A stretch of 64,000 nucleotides of DNA from Cephalopachus bancanus (Eukaryota > Chordata > Mammalia > Primates > Tarsiidae). The notes below the pieces were generated by a model. The model saw nothing but the letters and a program-made list of their open reading frames with translations. It searched no databases and was not told the origin of the DNA. The stretch is from NCBI GenBank assembly GCA_027257055.1, contig JAPVLO010000007.1:2976001-3040000 (forward strand). The letters are read 5' to 3'. Both the position numbers and the translations under genes were made by a program. This document shows positions 22,314 through 33,774 of the stretch, in pieces; positions within the stretch are counted from its first letter, which is position 1, and each line of letters begins with the position of its first letter.

Positions 22314-25300
22314 TCATGCGGGCCGCGGGACTGTCTCGGAGGTCTTGCAGACCAGGGCCACGTCCTTGGCAATGCTGCGCACACGGTCAGACACCTGCAC
22401 TTCCCGGCGCAGGGCAGATGCACAGCAGAACTTGCGAAAGCAGGCCTTGAAGTTTTCGTCCAGGAAGGCATAGAGGATGGGGTTGAGGCAGCTGTTGACG
22501 TAGCCCAGGGCTGTGCAGAAGCGCAGCATAGCCACAGCAGTCTCGCTGCCGGGCTGCACACCCAGCCCTTGGACCAGCACAAAGACCTGCACTGGCGCCC
22601 AGCAGCCCACGAACACGGCCACCACCACCAGCACCAGCCGAGTGATGCGCCGCAGATTCCGGTCCTTCTCTCGGGAGCCCGAGAGCAGGCGGACTCCACG
22701 GAGCCGCCGCACCATGAGGCTGTAGCAGATGGAGATGATGAGCACGGGGATGATGAAGGAGAAGAGGAAGATGCAGATGGCAAACACAGGCCCCCAGTAG
22801 TCCTGTGGGGCAGGGATCTCCACCAGGCACTCGATCTCTGCAGAGAGAGCAATGGGTCAGAGTGGGCCCAGGATGCAGAGGGCAAGTAGACACAGGGGAG
22901 CCCCCGGGAGCCACAGGGAGCCCGTGAACGGAGGAGGGAACACCTCACTGACCTTCGTCTTCGACCTGTGCTGAACCCATGATGGCAACAGGAACGCCAA
23001 CCACAGACGCCAGGGCCCAGATGGCCACATTGACAGCCTGGGCTTTGCTGGAAGTCCGGACGTCAAGAGCACGGATGGGGTGGCAGATGGCTACATAGCG
23101 GTCCACACTCATGGCAGTCAATGTGAAGGTGCTGGTGAACATGTTGTAATAGTCAATGGCAATGACCGTCTTGCACAGAGCATTTCCAAATGGCCAGAAG
23201 CCCAGGAGGATGTCTGTGCCCTGGAAGGGCAGTGTCAGCAGGACCAGGGTGTCTGCCAGTGCCAGGTTAAAGATGTAAATGTTGGTAGCTGTCTTCATTT
23301 TAGTGTGCCTGCAGAGGACAGGGAGAAGAAAGGCTTCATTTGGCCACCCCTGGCTAGACCAAGGGCAAGGGGCTGGTCTTGTTGGCCACCATAGGGGGTA
23401 CCAGCTCTGAGTCTTTCAATATCAGAGTCTCCAAGGGAGCTTTTCAAGTGGCAGGTTTCTAGACCCAACCTGAGACTCACTGAGTCAATTCAGGGGATGG
23501 AGCCTGGAGTCAAACATTTTCCAAGTTCCTCAAGTGATTCTGACACAAACAAAAGGGTGCCAAACCTTAAAGATTGGTCTGCTTTGGAAAAGTTGGGGCA
23601 TGTGTGGTACCAGAGCACACACTGGACTCTGTATGGGAGAAAAGGGAGAGAATCACAAGTGAAAGAACTTGTCCTCCTCCCTTTTGAATCTCCCCCCAAA
23701 GCCCTTCATGGACTCAAATGCTGGCTCTCCAGTTGCCAGAGGTTTCTAAGGGATCCAGCATCTGTAAGAGCACATCAAAGGTCTTTGTCTACACTATTGT
23801 ATAGCAATGGAGACAAAAAATGTTGACAGAGACAGGAGAGACAGCAATGGAGTCTGATTGCATCCTAGCACCTGGAACAGGGCCGGAAAAATTGTAGATG
23901 ATTAGTAAATTTTTGTTAAATAATTTAATGGTTGTAATAGTAGAAGGAGTATCATGATGGTGGTGATGTTGGTAATGATGGTGGCTCTGGTGTTGGTGAT
24001 GATGGTGGTGGTGGTGGTGGTGGTGGTGGTGATGGTGGTGCCGATGGTAGTGAGCATGGTGATGATGATGATAGTGGTAGTGATGGTGATGATGGTGATT
24101 ATGATAGCAGTGATGAAGATAATGGTGATGATTGTGATGATGATGACAGTGGTGATTATGGTGATGAGGATAGTGATGGTATTGGTGGTGATGGAAGCTA
24201 TAGTGATAAATAATAGCAGTGATGACGGCTGTGGTGACAATGGTAATGATGATGGTGATAATAGTGATGGTGATGGTGGTGATGGTGGTGATGATGATGA
24301 TGGCTGTGATGATGATGGTGGTGGTGATGTTGATGATGATGGTGATGGTGGTGATGGTGGTAGTGATGATGATAGTGGTGATGGTAGCAATGGTGATGAT
24401 GATGGTAACAAGGACAGTAATGATGGTAATGGTGATGTGATGGTGGTGTGGGTGATGGTAGTGCCGATGGTAGTGAGTATGGTGATGATGATGATGGTGG
24501 TGATGGTGGTGATGGTGGTGATGGTAGTGATGGTGACGATGGTGATGATGATAGTGATGACAGTGATGGTGGTGGTGACAGTGATGATAATGGTGATGGT
24601 AACGGTGGTGATGGTGTTGATGGTGATGATGGTGACAAGGACAGTAATGATGGTGATGGTGATGTGATGGTGGTGGTGGTGGTGGTGGTGATGGTGGTAG
24701 TGATAGTGGTGATGAGGACACTAATGATGGTGACAGTTGTGGTAATGGTGTGGTGGTGGCAGCACCAGAGATGGCAATATTCCATGCTTGTTTAGCTGCC
24801 ATGAGGAAATCTGGGGTTTAGTTCTACCTCTTGAAGAGGGATTATGATGAATAAACACAAAGAGGCTTCAATTATGGCCAAATAACAACAATGACAATGA
24901 TTAGGGCAGATGCCTGTCCCAAGATCTTCACATAGATTTTATCTCATTTAAGATTTACAAAAATGCTATTTTGATTTCCACTCTATAAAAGATGAAACGG
25001 AGGCTCAGAGGATCTAAGTTGCTCTTTTAAGGTCTTCGAACTGGTAAAGAGCAGAGCAGGGCTCAGGACCAGGTGTTTCTGATTCCTGGCTAGTCACCCC
25101 AACCCACTGGCTGTGTCCCACGTCTCAGGCCAGTGTGGTCCAGCATTTCCTGAGCATCACTCTCTGGGGACTGTGGGGCAAGAAGGCCTTCCATGTCTGC
25201 TCGAGCCCGGGAAGCAGCTCTGAGTGTTTTTAAAGATCCAGTGAAGAGAAAAGAAAAGGAGCACTAATAACAGACAGTGTGCCAAGGCACAAGGACTGCC

Positions 25301-26896
25301 TGAGTGGTTGCATCTCTGAGCTGCAACATGCCCTCCAGGCTTGAAAGGGTGTGTGGACATGAAACTGTTTCCCTGGACCCTCCCCTGGGGGGTCAACACT
25401 GCAGAAGGGTGGCTACTCTTCCCACCATCTTGTCTGATCAGGCATCACACATGTACATGAGCACATGCATAGGGTCCACCTTCCTCACTTTTCAGAGGGA
25501 AGCAAATTTTTCTCAGGGTTACTCAGAAAACAGGGCTGGGGAGACAGGACATGGACAGCCCCATCACCCTGTCCTTCCTCCATCGATACCCTCCTACCCC
25601 AATGTCTCTGACCGGGGCCTTTGAGGTTATAAGGAAGGACCACTTGCTTGAGGGCCTGGGCACTTTCTTCAGAATCACTTTTTTCTGGGACACATCCTGG
25701 ATCAATAAGAAACCTTATTCTGGCTGTGCCATTTTCTGCTAAAGTGGCTTCCTACTGCCTAAAGAACAAAGTCCCTTGACCTGACACTCAAGACCCCACT
25801 GCTGTTCCAGACCCTCAGTACTCACCCATCTGGAGGGACTTGGCCTCCACCATTTCCTCTGCCCAGAAACTCTTCCTTTCTGCTTGAGTCACCCACAGCC
25901 TCTACTCGCCCAATGCACACTCCATGTGGAGGGTCCTGGGCCCACCCTATGCTGCCCCTCACTCTGCCTTATACTACCCCTCCATCCTGCCCCCACGCCA
26001 TGTCCCCTACATCTCCCATGCTGCCCCCACACTATCCCTCCAATGTCTCCCACTCTGTCCCCTGACACTAGCCCTCATGCCTTCCCCACTGCTCCCCCCA
26101 CACTATTCCCCACAGTTGGCCCCCACAGCCCAGCTACCCAGTCCCAGTCACTTAATTTTTGGTCCCCACAAGTTTCCCACCTGAGCACTGGCAGATCATG
26201 GACTCGGCCACAATGTCTGCATGAGCCGGGAGCTCTGGAGCCTGAGAGAAGGTGCTCAGGACCATCCAGCACTAGCCTGTGTTTCCCTTGGTCCATCCAA
26301 GGAACAGACTGACCAGAGCTGTCTGACAGGCCATGTGGGATCTCATGAGGCCATTCAGCATGGGTGGAGCCTGGCCACAGCTCTAGCCAGGGGCTAGAGT
26401 GGTGACATGCCCCCTGGGACAGAATGGGGTGGGGCGGGGCAGGCCCCACTTTCCCTCTCTCCCCTGACCAGGACCCTTTCCCTGGGGAATGAGCATCCAG
26501 GGTCTCAGATTGGTCCCACCCCCTGCACAGAGCAAAAGGAATTTAATGGGGGAAGCGGGAAATCACCACCTGCTCAGGTCCATCCAGAACAGCCCCCACC
26601 TCAGTTTCCTCCTCTGCATCTGTGTGGGACTCACCAGACAGGGACCTTGATGGCCCAGCCTACCTGAGGATGACGTACATGACGAGGCAGTTCCCCAGCA
26701 GTCCCCCAATGCACACAGCCAGGTAGAGTCCCACGATGGTGACCTTGAGCCCGAGGGGCAGGAAGGCGCCATGGCTGGCGTTGAGCATCAGATGGGGAGG
26801 CAACAGGCTATGGTTGGGGCTCAGGAGGGACAGGTTGCCCTGAAGGTGGCTGCCATAGAGAACCTCCCAGAATGGGGCAGGGAAGAGAGGCTCCAT
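22314..26896 (-). CDS. OPRL1: Nociceptin/orphanin FQ receptor, three coding exons
   Basis: Gi/o-coupled opioid-family receptor for nociceptin at the neuronal plasma membrane. Coding exons: 26896-26664, 23308-22953 and 22837-22314 (233+356+524 nt), giving 370 residues, the same as human. All junctions are GT-AG: donor at 26663, acceptor before 23308, donor at 22952, acceptor before 22837. The first coding exon probably begins at 26928, after a CAG acceptor. Visible features: sequons N21, N28 and N39; seven hydrophobic segments; the ligand-contacting Asp of TM3 in AIDYYNM; the DRY motif in MSVDRYV; NPILY in TM7; Cys residues in the tail (FCCAS) suited to palmitoylation. TM6 has CWAP where human has CWTP. 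Further 5' untranslated exons are expected upstream, probably reaching the CpG island near 39.3 kb. The first coding intron carries a large ATGGTG repeat. Confidence 0.98.
23940..24760. repeat. ATGGTG trinucleotide-based array with higher-order repeats
   Basis: About 0.8 kb of ATG, GTG, GAT and GGT triplets. The register is kept almost throughout, so all three frames of one strand and several of the other stay open (poly-Met/Val, Asp/Gly or His/Ile/Thr). Longer phrases recur: 'gtgccgatggtagtgag' at about 24038 and 24461 (423 apart), and 'caaggacagtaatgatggt' at about 24410 and 24636. The open frames are artefacts of the repeat. Confidence 0.95.
24955..25075 (+). repeat. MIR-like SINE fragment
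   Basis: Contains 'gatgaaacggaggctcagag' and 'gctcttttaaggtcttcgaa' with MIR-like spacing. Confidence 0.55.
25925..26125 (+). repeat. C-rich degenerate tandem array
   Basis: Repeated words of about 25-30 bases, such as 'tgctgcccccacactatccc' and 'actgctccccccacactatt', form a diverged minisatellite inside the OPRL1 intron. Confidence 0.6.
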
Positions 26897-26989
26897 GCTG
26901 CTCCCCGCAGCGCCACTCGGTGCAGAGCCTGGGACAGGGCACAGACGAGTGACTGCAGTGCCAGACACAGGCCCAGCTGGGCTCAGGTG

Positions 26990-27330
26990 CAGCACAGGCA
27001 ACTCACAGGCATGCAGACCTCGCCCCCTCACAGGCAACCACATACACTGAGGCTCACATAAGGACACACAGGCACACCCGTGTGCACATGCAGAGACACA
27101 TGGAGACATGAGGACATGTGCGCACAGATAGGGACATGCAAAACACAGAGATACACAATCTCATTTAGTTTACAGATACACATGGGCTGTAGGGAGGCAG
27201 TTACACACCAGGACACGTGTCCACCCACAGGGACTCACAGACACAGATAGAGGGATGCAGAGACACGTGTGTGCACACACAGACACACAGAGATGCCCCA
27301 ACCTGCCCTCATGCACATTCAGGCAAGAAA
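26990..27330. repeat. ACACA/GGACA-rich degenerate array, block 1
   Basis: Words such as 'cacatgcagagacacatgga', 'gacatgaggacatgtgcgca' and 'agagacacgtgtgtgcacac' recur with 15-25 base spacing. Similar blocks occur at 27780-28360 and 29105-29420, all upstream of the OPRL1 coding start. Confidence 0.65.
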
Positions 27331-27389
27331 GAGTCTGAGACACACCCAGAAAGATCCAGGACCCAGAATATAGGCTGTGAGCACAGCTT

Positions 27390-27860
27390 CCTCCTGCTCC
27401 TCCAGCCAAGCAGCTTCACTGGCCATCAGCTCATCCCTACCACCCTCCAGGGGCTCAGGCTCTCACCTCGAAACCTCCTTGGGAGTGGTGGCCTTGGAGA
27501 CCTGCAGCCAGCTGACAGACCAGGGCAGGAACAGCTCCGGGCCAGGGGCAGCTGCTTGCTTGTGCACAAGGTCCGGATGGGACCGCAGTGGCTGCTCCTT
27601 CTCCTCAGCAGACGCCAGACCAGACGCAGCAGCAAGCAACGCGCAGCCAGAGCTGGGGAGGGGGAGGGGGAGGAGGCTGCCACTCCAGAGGAGGAGGGGC
27701 CTTGCAGGCTGGGGAGGAGGCCGAGGGGAAGGTGGATGGCCGCGCCCAGGGCCACCCAGGCCCTACACTGGATAGGGACAGATGCAAGGACCAACAAAGC
27801 TCAGATTCACAGACCCCAGACAGAGATGCACATACAGGCGGGACTCAGACAGTGACGTCC
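27390..27860 (-). other. Purine/GC-rich segment upstream of OPRL1 coding exon 1
   Basis: The interval 27650-27770 is GC-rich with 'gggagggggagggggaggag' and CpGs (cgccagaccagacgcagcag). It could hold an alternative OPRL1 5' untranslated exon or promoter, as the human gene has alternative 5' exons. Nothing in the sequence settles this. Confidence 0.25.
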
Positions 27861-28253
27861 ACAGGCTCACATACATAAGGATGGAGATTCGAGACAGATA
27901 CACACAGGAACTCAGACACGGGGACAGACACACACACAAGGAAACACACTCAAACACAGACTCAGACATGGGGACAGACAGACACAGGAACTCAGACACG
28001 AGACAGACACACACACAAGGGTATGCAGACTCAGACAGGGGACAGACACACGCAGGAACTCAGACACAGAGACAGACACACATAGGAACTCAGACACAGA
28101 TACAGACACACACAGGAACTCAAACATGGGACAGACACACACACAGGGAAACACAGACTCAGACATGGGACACACACACGCACACACACACACAAGGAAA
28201 CACAGACTCAGATACGGGACACACACACACAAGGAAACACAGACTCAGATACA

Positions 28254-28293
<40 letters not shown>

Positions 28294-28360
28294 ACACAGA
28301 CTCAGACACGGGACACAGACTCAGGGAGACACACACAGAGACATGTTCACAGACTCAGAC
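27780..28360. repeat. ACACACAGG/ACTCAGAC minisatellite, block 2
   Basis: Tandem units of about 32-40 bases built from 'acacaggaactcagacac' and 'ggaaacacagactcagat'. It includes a pure (CA)n run of about 15 units at 28255-28289. Open frames rich in Thr/His/Arg are compositional. Confidence 0.92.
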
Positions 28361-28977
28361 ACACCAACGTGGGGACCCTCATTTCACGCAGACACATCCT
28401 GGGACAGCCTGGCCCAGACCAGCCTAGTTGGCATTCAGTGCCCAAAAGAGCGCCCCCACTGGCTCCCGGGTGTGGTGGGGCAGGTGCACAGCAATGCCCC
28501 ACCTGACCAGTCCTCCACAGGTCAGAGCCTCACTGTAAACAGGCAGGCGGTGCCTGGATTCAGGACTCAGCACTGGCCCTGCCTACTATGTGCTCCTGGC
28601 GCTCGTTAATCCCATCACACCCGGCATTGCCTGAAAGTACTAGCCTCAGAGGTGTGAAGCCCCTGTCAGAGAGTCAGAGACAAGGTTGAAATCTAGGTTT
28701 ATCTGTCACTTGGAGACACACCAAGGTCACCTCTGCCACAGCTGGGTCCCAGAGCAACACCACCCCCACAGACAGGACCCTGGCATCCACACAGCTGAAC
28801 AGCACAGGGTCACATGCCCAGTCCCTGAGATGAAAGGTCACAGGTGTGACCCCTCAGCTGAGTTGCCAGCCCTTACTCGGTCATGGGATATTTCTTCCTG
28901 CATGGGCTTTGGAGAGCCAGACCTCTCTCCACACAGTCTAGACCTGCTCCAGCACCTTATCCAAGGATGGGGACCTG

Positions 28978-28990
28978 GTTGCTAGGCAAC
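28978..28990. promoter_or_regulatory. RFX X-box palindrome (candidate)
   Basis: GTTGCTAGGCAAC is an inverted repeat fitting the RFX-factor X-box GTTRCC-N-GGYAAC with one mismatch in the left half. It lies within the presumed 5' intron of OPRL1, away from any visible promoter. Binding is inferred only from the motif. Confidence 0.5.
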
Positions 28991-29104
28991 TGGAAGCAGC
29001 GTCGCTAGGATACCTGGCAAATCAGGAGGACAGAGCAGGCAGACGCCCCAGGACTCAGCACTCCAAGCTGTCCACCAGGACCTGTCCCTGCATCTTCACT
29101 GCAA

Positions 29105-29420
29105 CCAAGATGCTGGGACACGTGTAAGGACACGGGGCACGTCCACAGAGACACTCAGGGACATATGGGGACACATATTCCTGCAAACACATACAGAGAT
29201 GCCCAACAAGCACATGAGTGAATACACAGAGACATGAGTACATGCTTGGAAATGCACACTCACAAGGATGTACAAACACATGGGCCACACACATGAGAAC
29301 CCCTGCCACAGTGCACGCAGTCACATGTAGAGAGTAGGTGGATACCCTAGGGAACAGGCCAACATAGACCAAGGCCCTCGGACACCCAGGGAACATACAC
29401 ATGCACAAATACACTCTCCT
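29105..29420. repeat. ACACA/GGACA-rich degenerate array, block 3
   Basis: Words such as 'gacacgtgtaaggacacggg', 'acatacagagatgcccaaca' and 'atacacagagacatgagtac' recur, like block 1 at 26990-27330. Confidence 0.6.
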
Positions 29421-29859
29421 GGCAAAGCTTAAGGCCTGAGCCTGCTGACCTCAGGAGCCTGGGGGAGGCAGGAACCCAGACTCCTGCACAATTCCCCAAG
29501 TTGGGCTCATCAAGGTCTGAGCAGGAAACCCCAGACCCTCCTGCCCCAGTCACCTGAGACCGCCTGCCCATGCACCTATAGAACCCCATTTCCTAATGGC
29601 CTTCAGCTGCCTCGCTGCCCAGCACCCTGACTGGGGAAGAGGACACTGTAGGCACTGAGGGTGGGCAGAGCAGAGACCCTGCGGGAGGAGAGAGCCAAAG
29701 GAGACCTCCTAATGACCCCAGTCCAGGAGCTAAGTCAGAGGACAGGGCAGGGTGGGAGGCAGGGGCATGCCATCCCTGCTGTTCCAGGCCCCTCCCCCTC
29801 CACATGTCTGCCACCAGGGTCACTCCACCCATCCTCCTCCCTGCAGCCAGAGGGGGAAA

Positions 29860-30020
29860 GGTGTGGGGCTGGTATGGGGAGAGGAGGAAGGAGAAAGAGG
29901 AGAAAGGTGTGGGGAGATCAAGAGCAGGAGGGGTGGAAAAGGAGGGGGGAAGAAGAGGGGAAGGGGAGGAAAGCCAGGAAGAAAAGGAGAACAGGGAGAA
30001 AGAAGAGGGAAGAGGTCAGG
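29860..30020. repeat. Polypurine (GA-rich) tract
   Basis: About 150 bases are almost only A and G on the plus strand ('gaggaggaaggagaaagagg', 'gaagaaaaggagaacaggga'). It is followed at 30280-30440 by a C/T-rich stretch with almost no G. Such tracts can form triplex structures. Confidence 0.8.
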
Positions 30021-31361
30021 CAGGTTGGGTTACATCTAGCTCCCTATCACTTCTTTTAACCCAGTCTCTCATCCAGGCAATAAACAACCACCCAGTACCA
30101 CACTCCAGGCTGCCCCCAGTTCTGCCCTGTCTGCCTTTCAGGAGTCAAGAGAGACCTCAACCCCCTTTGTGGGAGCCCTTCAGGGTCCAGGACCAGGCCT
30201 TAGCACTCCTACCCCAGACACACTCACAATTGTGTGTTCCCTCACGCATACTGTGTTCTGAGTCATCCTGCTCTGACACATGTTCGAAGACCCCACCCCC
30301 CACGCAGGTCCTTCACTCCCCCACCCCCACATCCCCCACACCTCCACCTCCCCACAAGTCCTGCCCCCTGCACAGACCCTGCCCCACCCCAGCCAGTTTC
30401 AGTCCTGCCTCCACCCAGAAGCCTCTCCTATCCTCCCTCCCCACATAGTAGCCCTGCAACCTTGGCGGTGACTCAGTGATGCTGCTGCCCGTGCTGCCAG
30501 GCTGGGCCTGTGAGCTCTGGTTTCAGCAGATATCCCCTGAAAGTGTGCCTGAGGGATCCAGCAGGGAGACCAGCAGGGAGACCAGTTAGAGGCAAAGTCT
30601 GGCTCCTTACAGGTGCAGTCTCAGGTGGAGTATTCAGGCAAGTCTCAGGAAGTCTCAGGCTTGGTCACCTGGCTGGGGAGTGACTGGGGTGGGATGCTGG
30701 CTGCACTTTCTGGGGTGGGCAGGGGTCCAGCTGGGACCCTGAAGTGCTTCCACAAAGGGGGCTGTTGATACAGAAAATGGACCAGCTTTCTCTTGACTGA
30801 CTGAGTCCCTGACTGAGTCCCGCCCCCACCAACCTGGCAAGGAGGCAGGGAGGCCCACCAGAGGGACAAAGGCAGAGCCAAGGTCCAACAAAGAACACAG
30901 GTCACACAAGGAACAGCAGGGAACATGTGTCAAATGAAAGAGCAAAACAACCTCAAACACTCATGTCAATGGCCAGCAAAAAAAAATGGCAGGGACACCA
31001 GGGACAGCCCAAGAGGTACAGATTCCGTGAATGACAACACAGAACACATGTCTACAAATTATAGTTCAAGCCTGACAGGGGTTACACATGGAGCCCTGGG
31101 TAGCAAGGCAGGCCTGGATCCTGGAGTAAGAGCCACACCTCTACTGGGCAAATATGCCCCCACTCACCCAGCAACTCAGAGCCTATAGACAACCCCTCCG
31201 GATGGGTGCACTGTCTGCTCCCCCTCCTCCCTTACATGCTTTGTCACCCTGGGATGGGTACAGGAATCAAAGAAGAGGGTCTGGCAGCCTACACAGAGCA
31301 GCTGCACCCTGGAGAACCCCATCACCAGGCCACACTGTGCCACTGTGCTGTTAAAAAAGTG

Positions 31362-31647
31362 AAAGAGGCAGGGCTCAGTGGCTCAGCCTGTAATCTCAGC
31401 ACTTTGGGAGGCTGAGGTGAGTGGATTGCCTGAGCCCGTTGGTTCTAGACCAGACCAGCCTCGTCTCGTCAATAAATTGAAAAATTAGCCAGGCAAGGTA
31501 GCTCATGCCTGTAGTTCTGGCTACTTGGAAGGCTGAGACAGAAGGATTGCCAGAGCCCAGCACATCAACACTGGGGTGGCTGTGAGTGTACGACTGCACT
31601 CCAGCCTGGTCGATGGAGTGAGACTCCAACTCAAAAAAAAAAAAAGT
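31362..31647 (+). mobile_element. Alu SINE
   Basis: 'ggcagggctcagtggctcag', 'cagcactttgggaggctgag', linker 'cgtctcgtcaataaattgaa', right arm 'gtagctcatgcctgtagttc', end 'gagactccaactc' with a 13-A tail. Flanked by 'aaaagtgaaaga' on both sides ('taaaaaagtgaaagaggcag' before, 'aaaaagtgaaagaattctaa' after), a target-site duplication. Confidence 0.95.
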
Positions 31648-32739
31648 GAAAGAATTCTAACAATTCCGTGTTTCATCAAAACAAATTACTTTGGCCTTAT
31701 GATTTTAACTGCATAAAATGTATATACAATGTCCAAATAATTGAGCTGCAGCCTTTCAATACAGTGTCCAATTTTGTAGTCATTTAATAAAGCTTACTGA
31801 TTTGATTTTGAAGTTTTCAGGGTTTGATACCAATAAACATGCTTTTAGATCTCAGGATTTCTGGTAGCCTTTGAAAAACACAAGAGTCCTAGGGACAGAA
31901 ACATATAGGAGACCCCAGCCTGGTGGGTCCCTCACAATTGCTGGGCCTCAGGCTCACAGGGAGCAGCCCCCTCTCAGCAGAACTGCAGGTGTGGGGAAAC
32001 AGCAGTGGTTGGAATGTGAGCTGGGTAGATCCTGGGAGCACCTTGCTGGGAACTAGGGAGAAGAGGTTTTCCAATCCTACAAAAACAGAGGAAAGGTTAC
32101 AAGTCTCTTTCTGGAGAAGAACAGAAAATTCCCCTACTTCCTGTGTAGCCCCTTCCTAACCATCAAGCACCCTGCCCATGTGTCCCCCTGGCCTGGCCTC
32201 TGGGAAGCCACGAGGAGGGCCCAGGTCTCTGTCTCGAAGGACTCATCCTGTGGGAGCACAGAACGTTGCTTGGAAGAGGCGGCCTGCTGGGCGAGCATCT
32301 CCAAGCCTCATTGCTCCTTCCAGAACCCAGGACCGTCAACAAGTAGAAGCCCCCATGCCACAAAGGCACATGCAGAAGGGGAAAGCTGGGGAAAAGTTTG
32401 TGCAAGAGCTTGGGGGTTGGGAGGATGGACAGTCATCCACACAGCTGTGGGGATGGGGGTGTAGGCTCTGGGACACAAGGCCAAAGGTCATAGTTACCCG
32501 CCTACTGAGAGGCCAGGGAAGGCTTCCAAAAACAGTGGGAACAACCAACAACCTCCTGCAGAAAGGCCAGAACCTCAGCTGTGACCCCATCCCTCTGCCA
32601 CAACAGGCCCCACTCTCCGTGCACAGACTCCAAATGCCCAGAAAGGCACCACTTTGGGCCCCAGCAGGCTCGTCTGTGAACACAGGGGAGCATGTGGGCA
32701 CACTGTGGAAATAACAGATACGTGAACATATCACAGACT

Positions 32740-32890
32740 TGATGGTCTAATTTTTGTCTAACCATGGAATTAATGAATTACAGAATATACTGATTAATTT
32801 CCAAATAAATTATAGAATTAACTGAAATATGAAATAGTTATAAAATAATATATTATGAAATTAATGAATAATAAATCGATTTCTGGCATC
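32740..32890. other. AT-rich island
   Basis: About 150 bases of over 75% A+T with repeated 'gaattaatgaat' words, in an otherwise GC-rich region. I recognise no element. The AT-rich stretch at 31650-31860 just after the Alu is similar in composition and also unassigned. Confidence 0.5.
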
Positions 32891-33289
32891 TAGGACCTAG
32901 GACCCAAGATCAACAGACTGAAGGTTTGGCAAAACCCAGGTCAGGTCATGGAGGACACCTGGACCCCTGAGATCCCAAACTTGTTCTAGAAAAGGTGAGG
33001 GGGTCTCAGGCTCTGTCCCAGTTACATACACCCTTCTGGGTCCTGACTCTGGAGTGGCTGGCAGCCATGCTCCCCGCGTAGCGCCTGGAGTCATAGGCTG
33101 CTGGGCATGCTGAGGGCAAGGGACCTCAGCCACAAAGTTCTCACAGCTGAGTGTCCCACTCCAAAAGCTAGCCCCAAACACATCTCATATCAGGAATCTG
33201 AGCCCACAGCCCCCAGAATGGCGCGTCTCTGGCTGCCTGGAAAGGATGTGCACCCAGGCTGAAAAGGCCAGTGGTCACCATTATGGCCA

Positions 33290-33420
33290 GCTGGGGAGGG
33301 CTGGGCCCTTATGATGGGAGGTCGCCCCGCCCCTGCCAGGGGGGAAGAGGCGGGACTCTCGGTTGCCCGGCAACTGCATCAACAAACCCCAGAGAGTCTA
33401 GGCTGAAGTGGAGGTTACTG
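33290..33420 (+). promoter_or_regulatory. Candidate promoter-like segment with GC boxes and a perfect X-box
   Basis: This short CpG-containing stretch has 'ccccgcccctgcc', 'gaggcgggac' and, at 33362-33374, the perfect palindrome GTTGCCCGGCAAC, the ideal RFX X-box. It lies 1 kb before the LKAAEAR1 start. RFX factors drive testis and ciliary genes, and LKAAEAR1 is testis-enriched in human, so it may serve that gene. Its distance also allows an unknown transcript. Confidence 0.45.
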
Positions 33421-33772
33421 GCCCAACTGGGAAGGCAGAAAGTACAGGTGTGGAGACTGAGGGGTGGGGGCAGGGCCCTCGACTGTTGAAGCTAAAGAGG
33501 GGGAAGGGGTGGCAGCCGACCCCTGACCATGACTCTGCCTCTGGCCCGCAGGGAACCTGAACTTGGCAAAGGGAAGGTTGGACGTTGTAGGACAGGGAGG
33601 GGAGTCCCTATCCTCCTGGCCTGTCCCCTCCAGCTCCTTTCCTCCACCCCGCCATGGGTCCTTTCTACAGTCACCTGCCCTGGGATCTGTTCCTCCCACT
33701 ATGCCTAGGAGGGGACAGCCAGGAGGATGGGAACTCCTCTGCATTGAGGCAGCTGTCCATGGAGCTCTGAGC

Positions 33773-33774
<2 letters not shown>

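Larger units (their letters stand above)
23309..26663 (-). other. OPRL1 first coding intron
   Basis: A GT-AG intron of 3.36 kb. It holds the ATGGTG-type array (23940-24760), a MIR fragment near 24960-25070 and a C-rich tandem array (25925-26125). The remainder shows nothing recognisable. Confidence 0.85.

Noticed and set aside
23789..24802. Long His/Ile/Thr-rich or Met/Val-rich open frames
   Set aside because: They are translations of the ATGGTG repeat, open in several frames at once.
27782..28609. 275-codon Thr/His/Arg-rich frame
   Set aside because: It translates an ACACACAGG minisatellite; no unique coding sequence is present.
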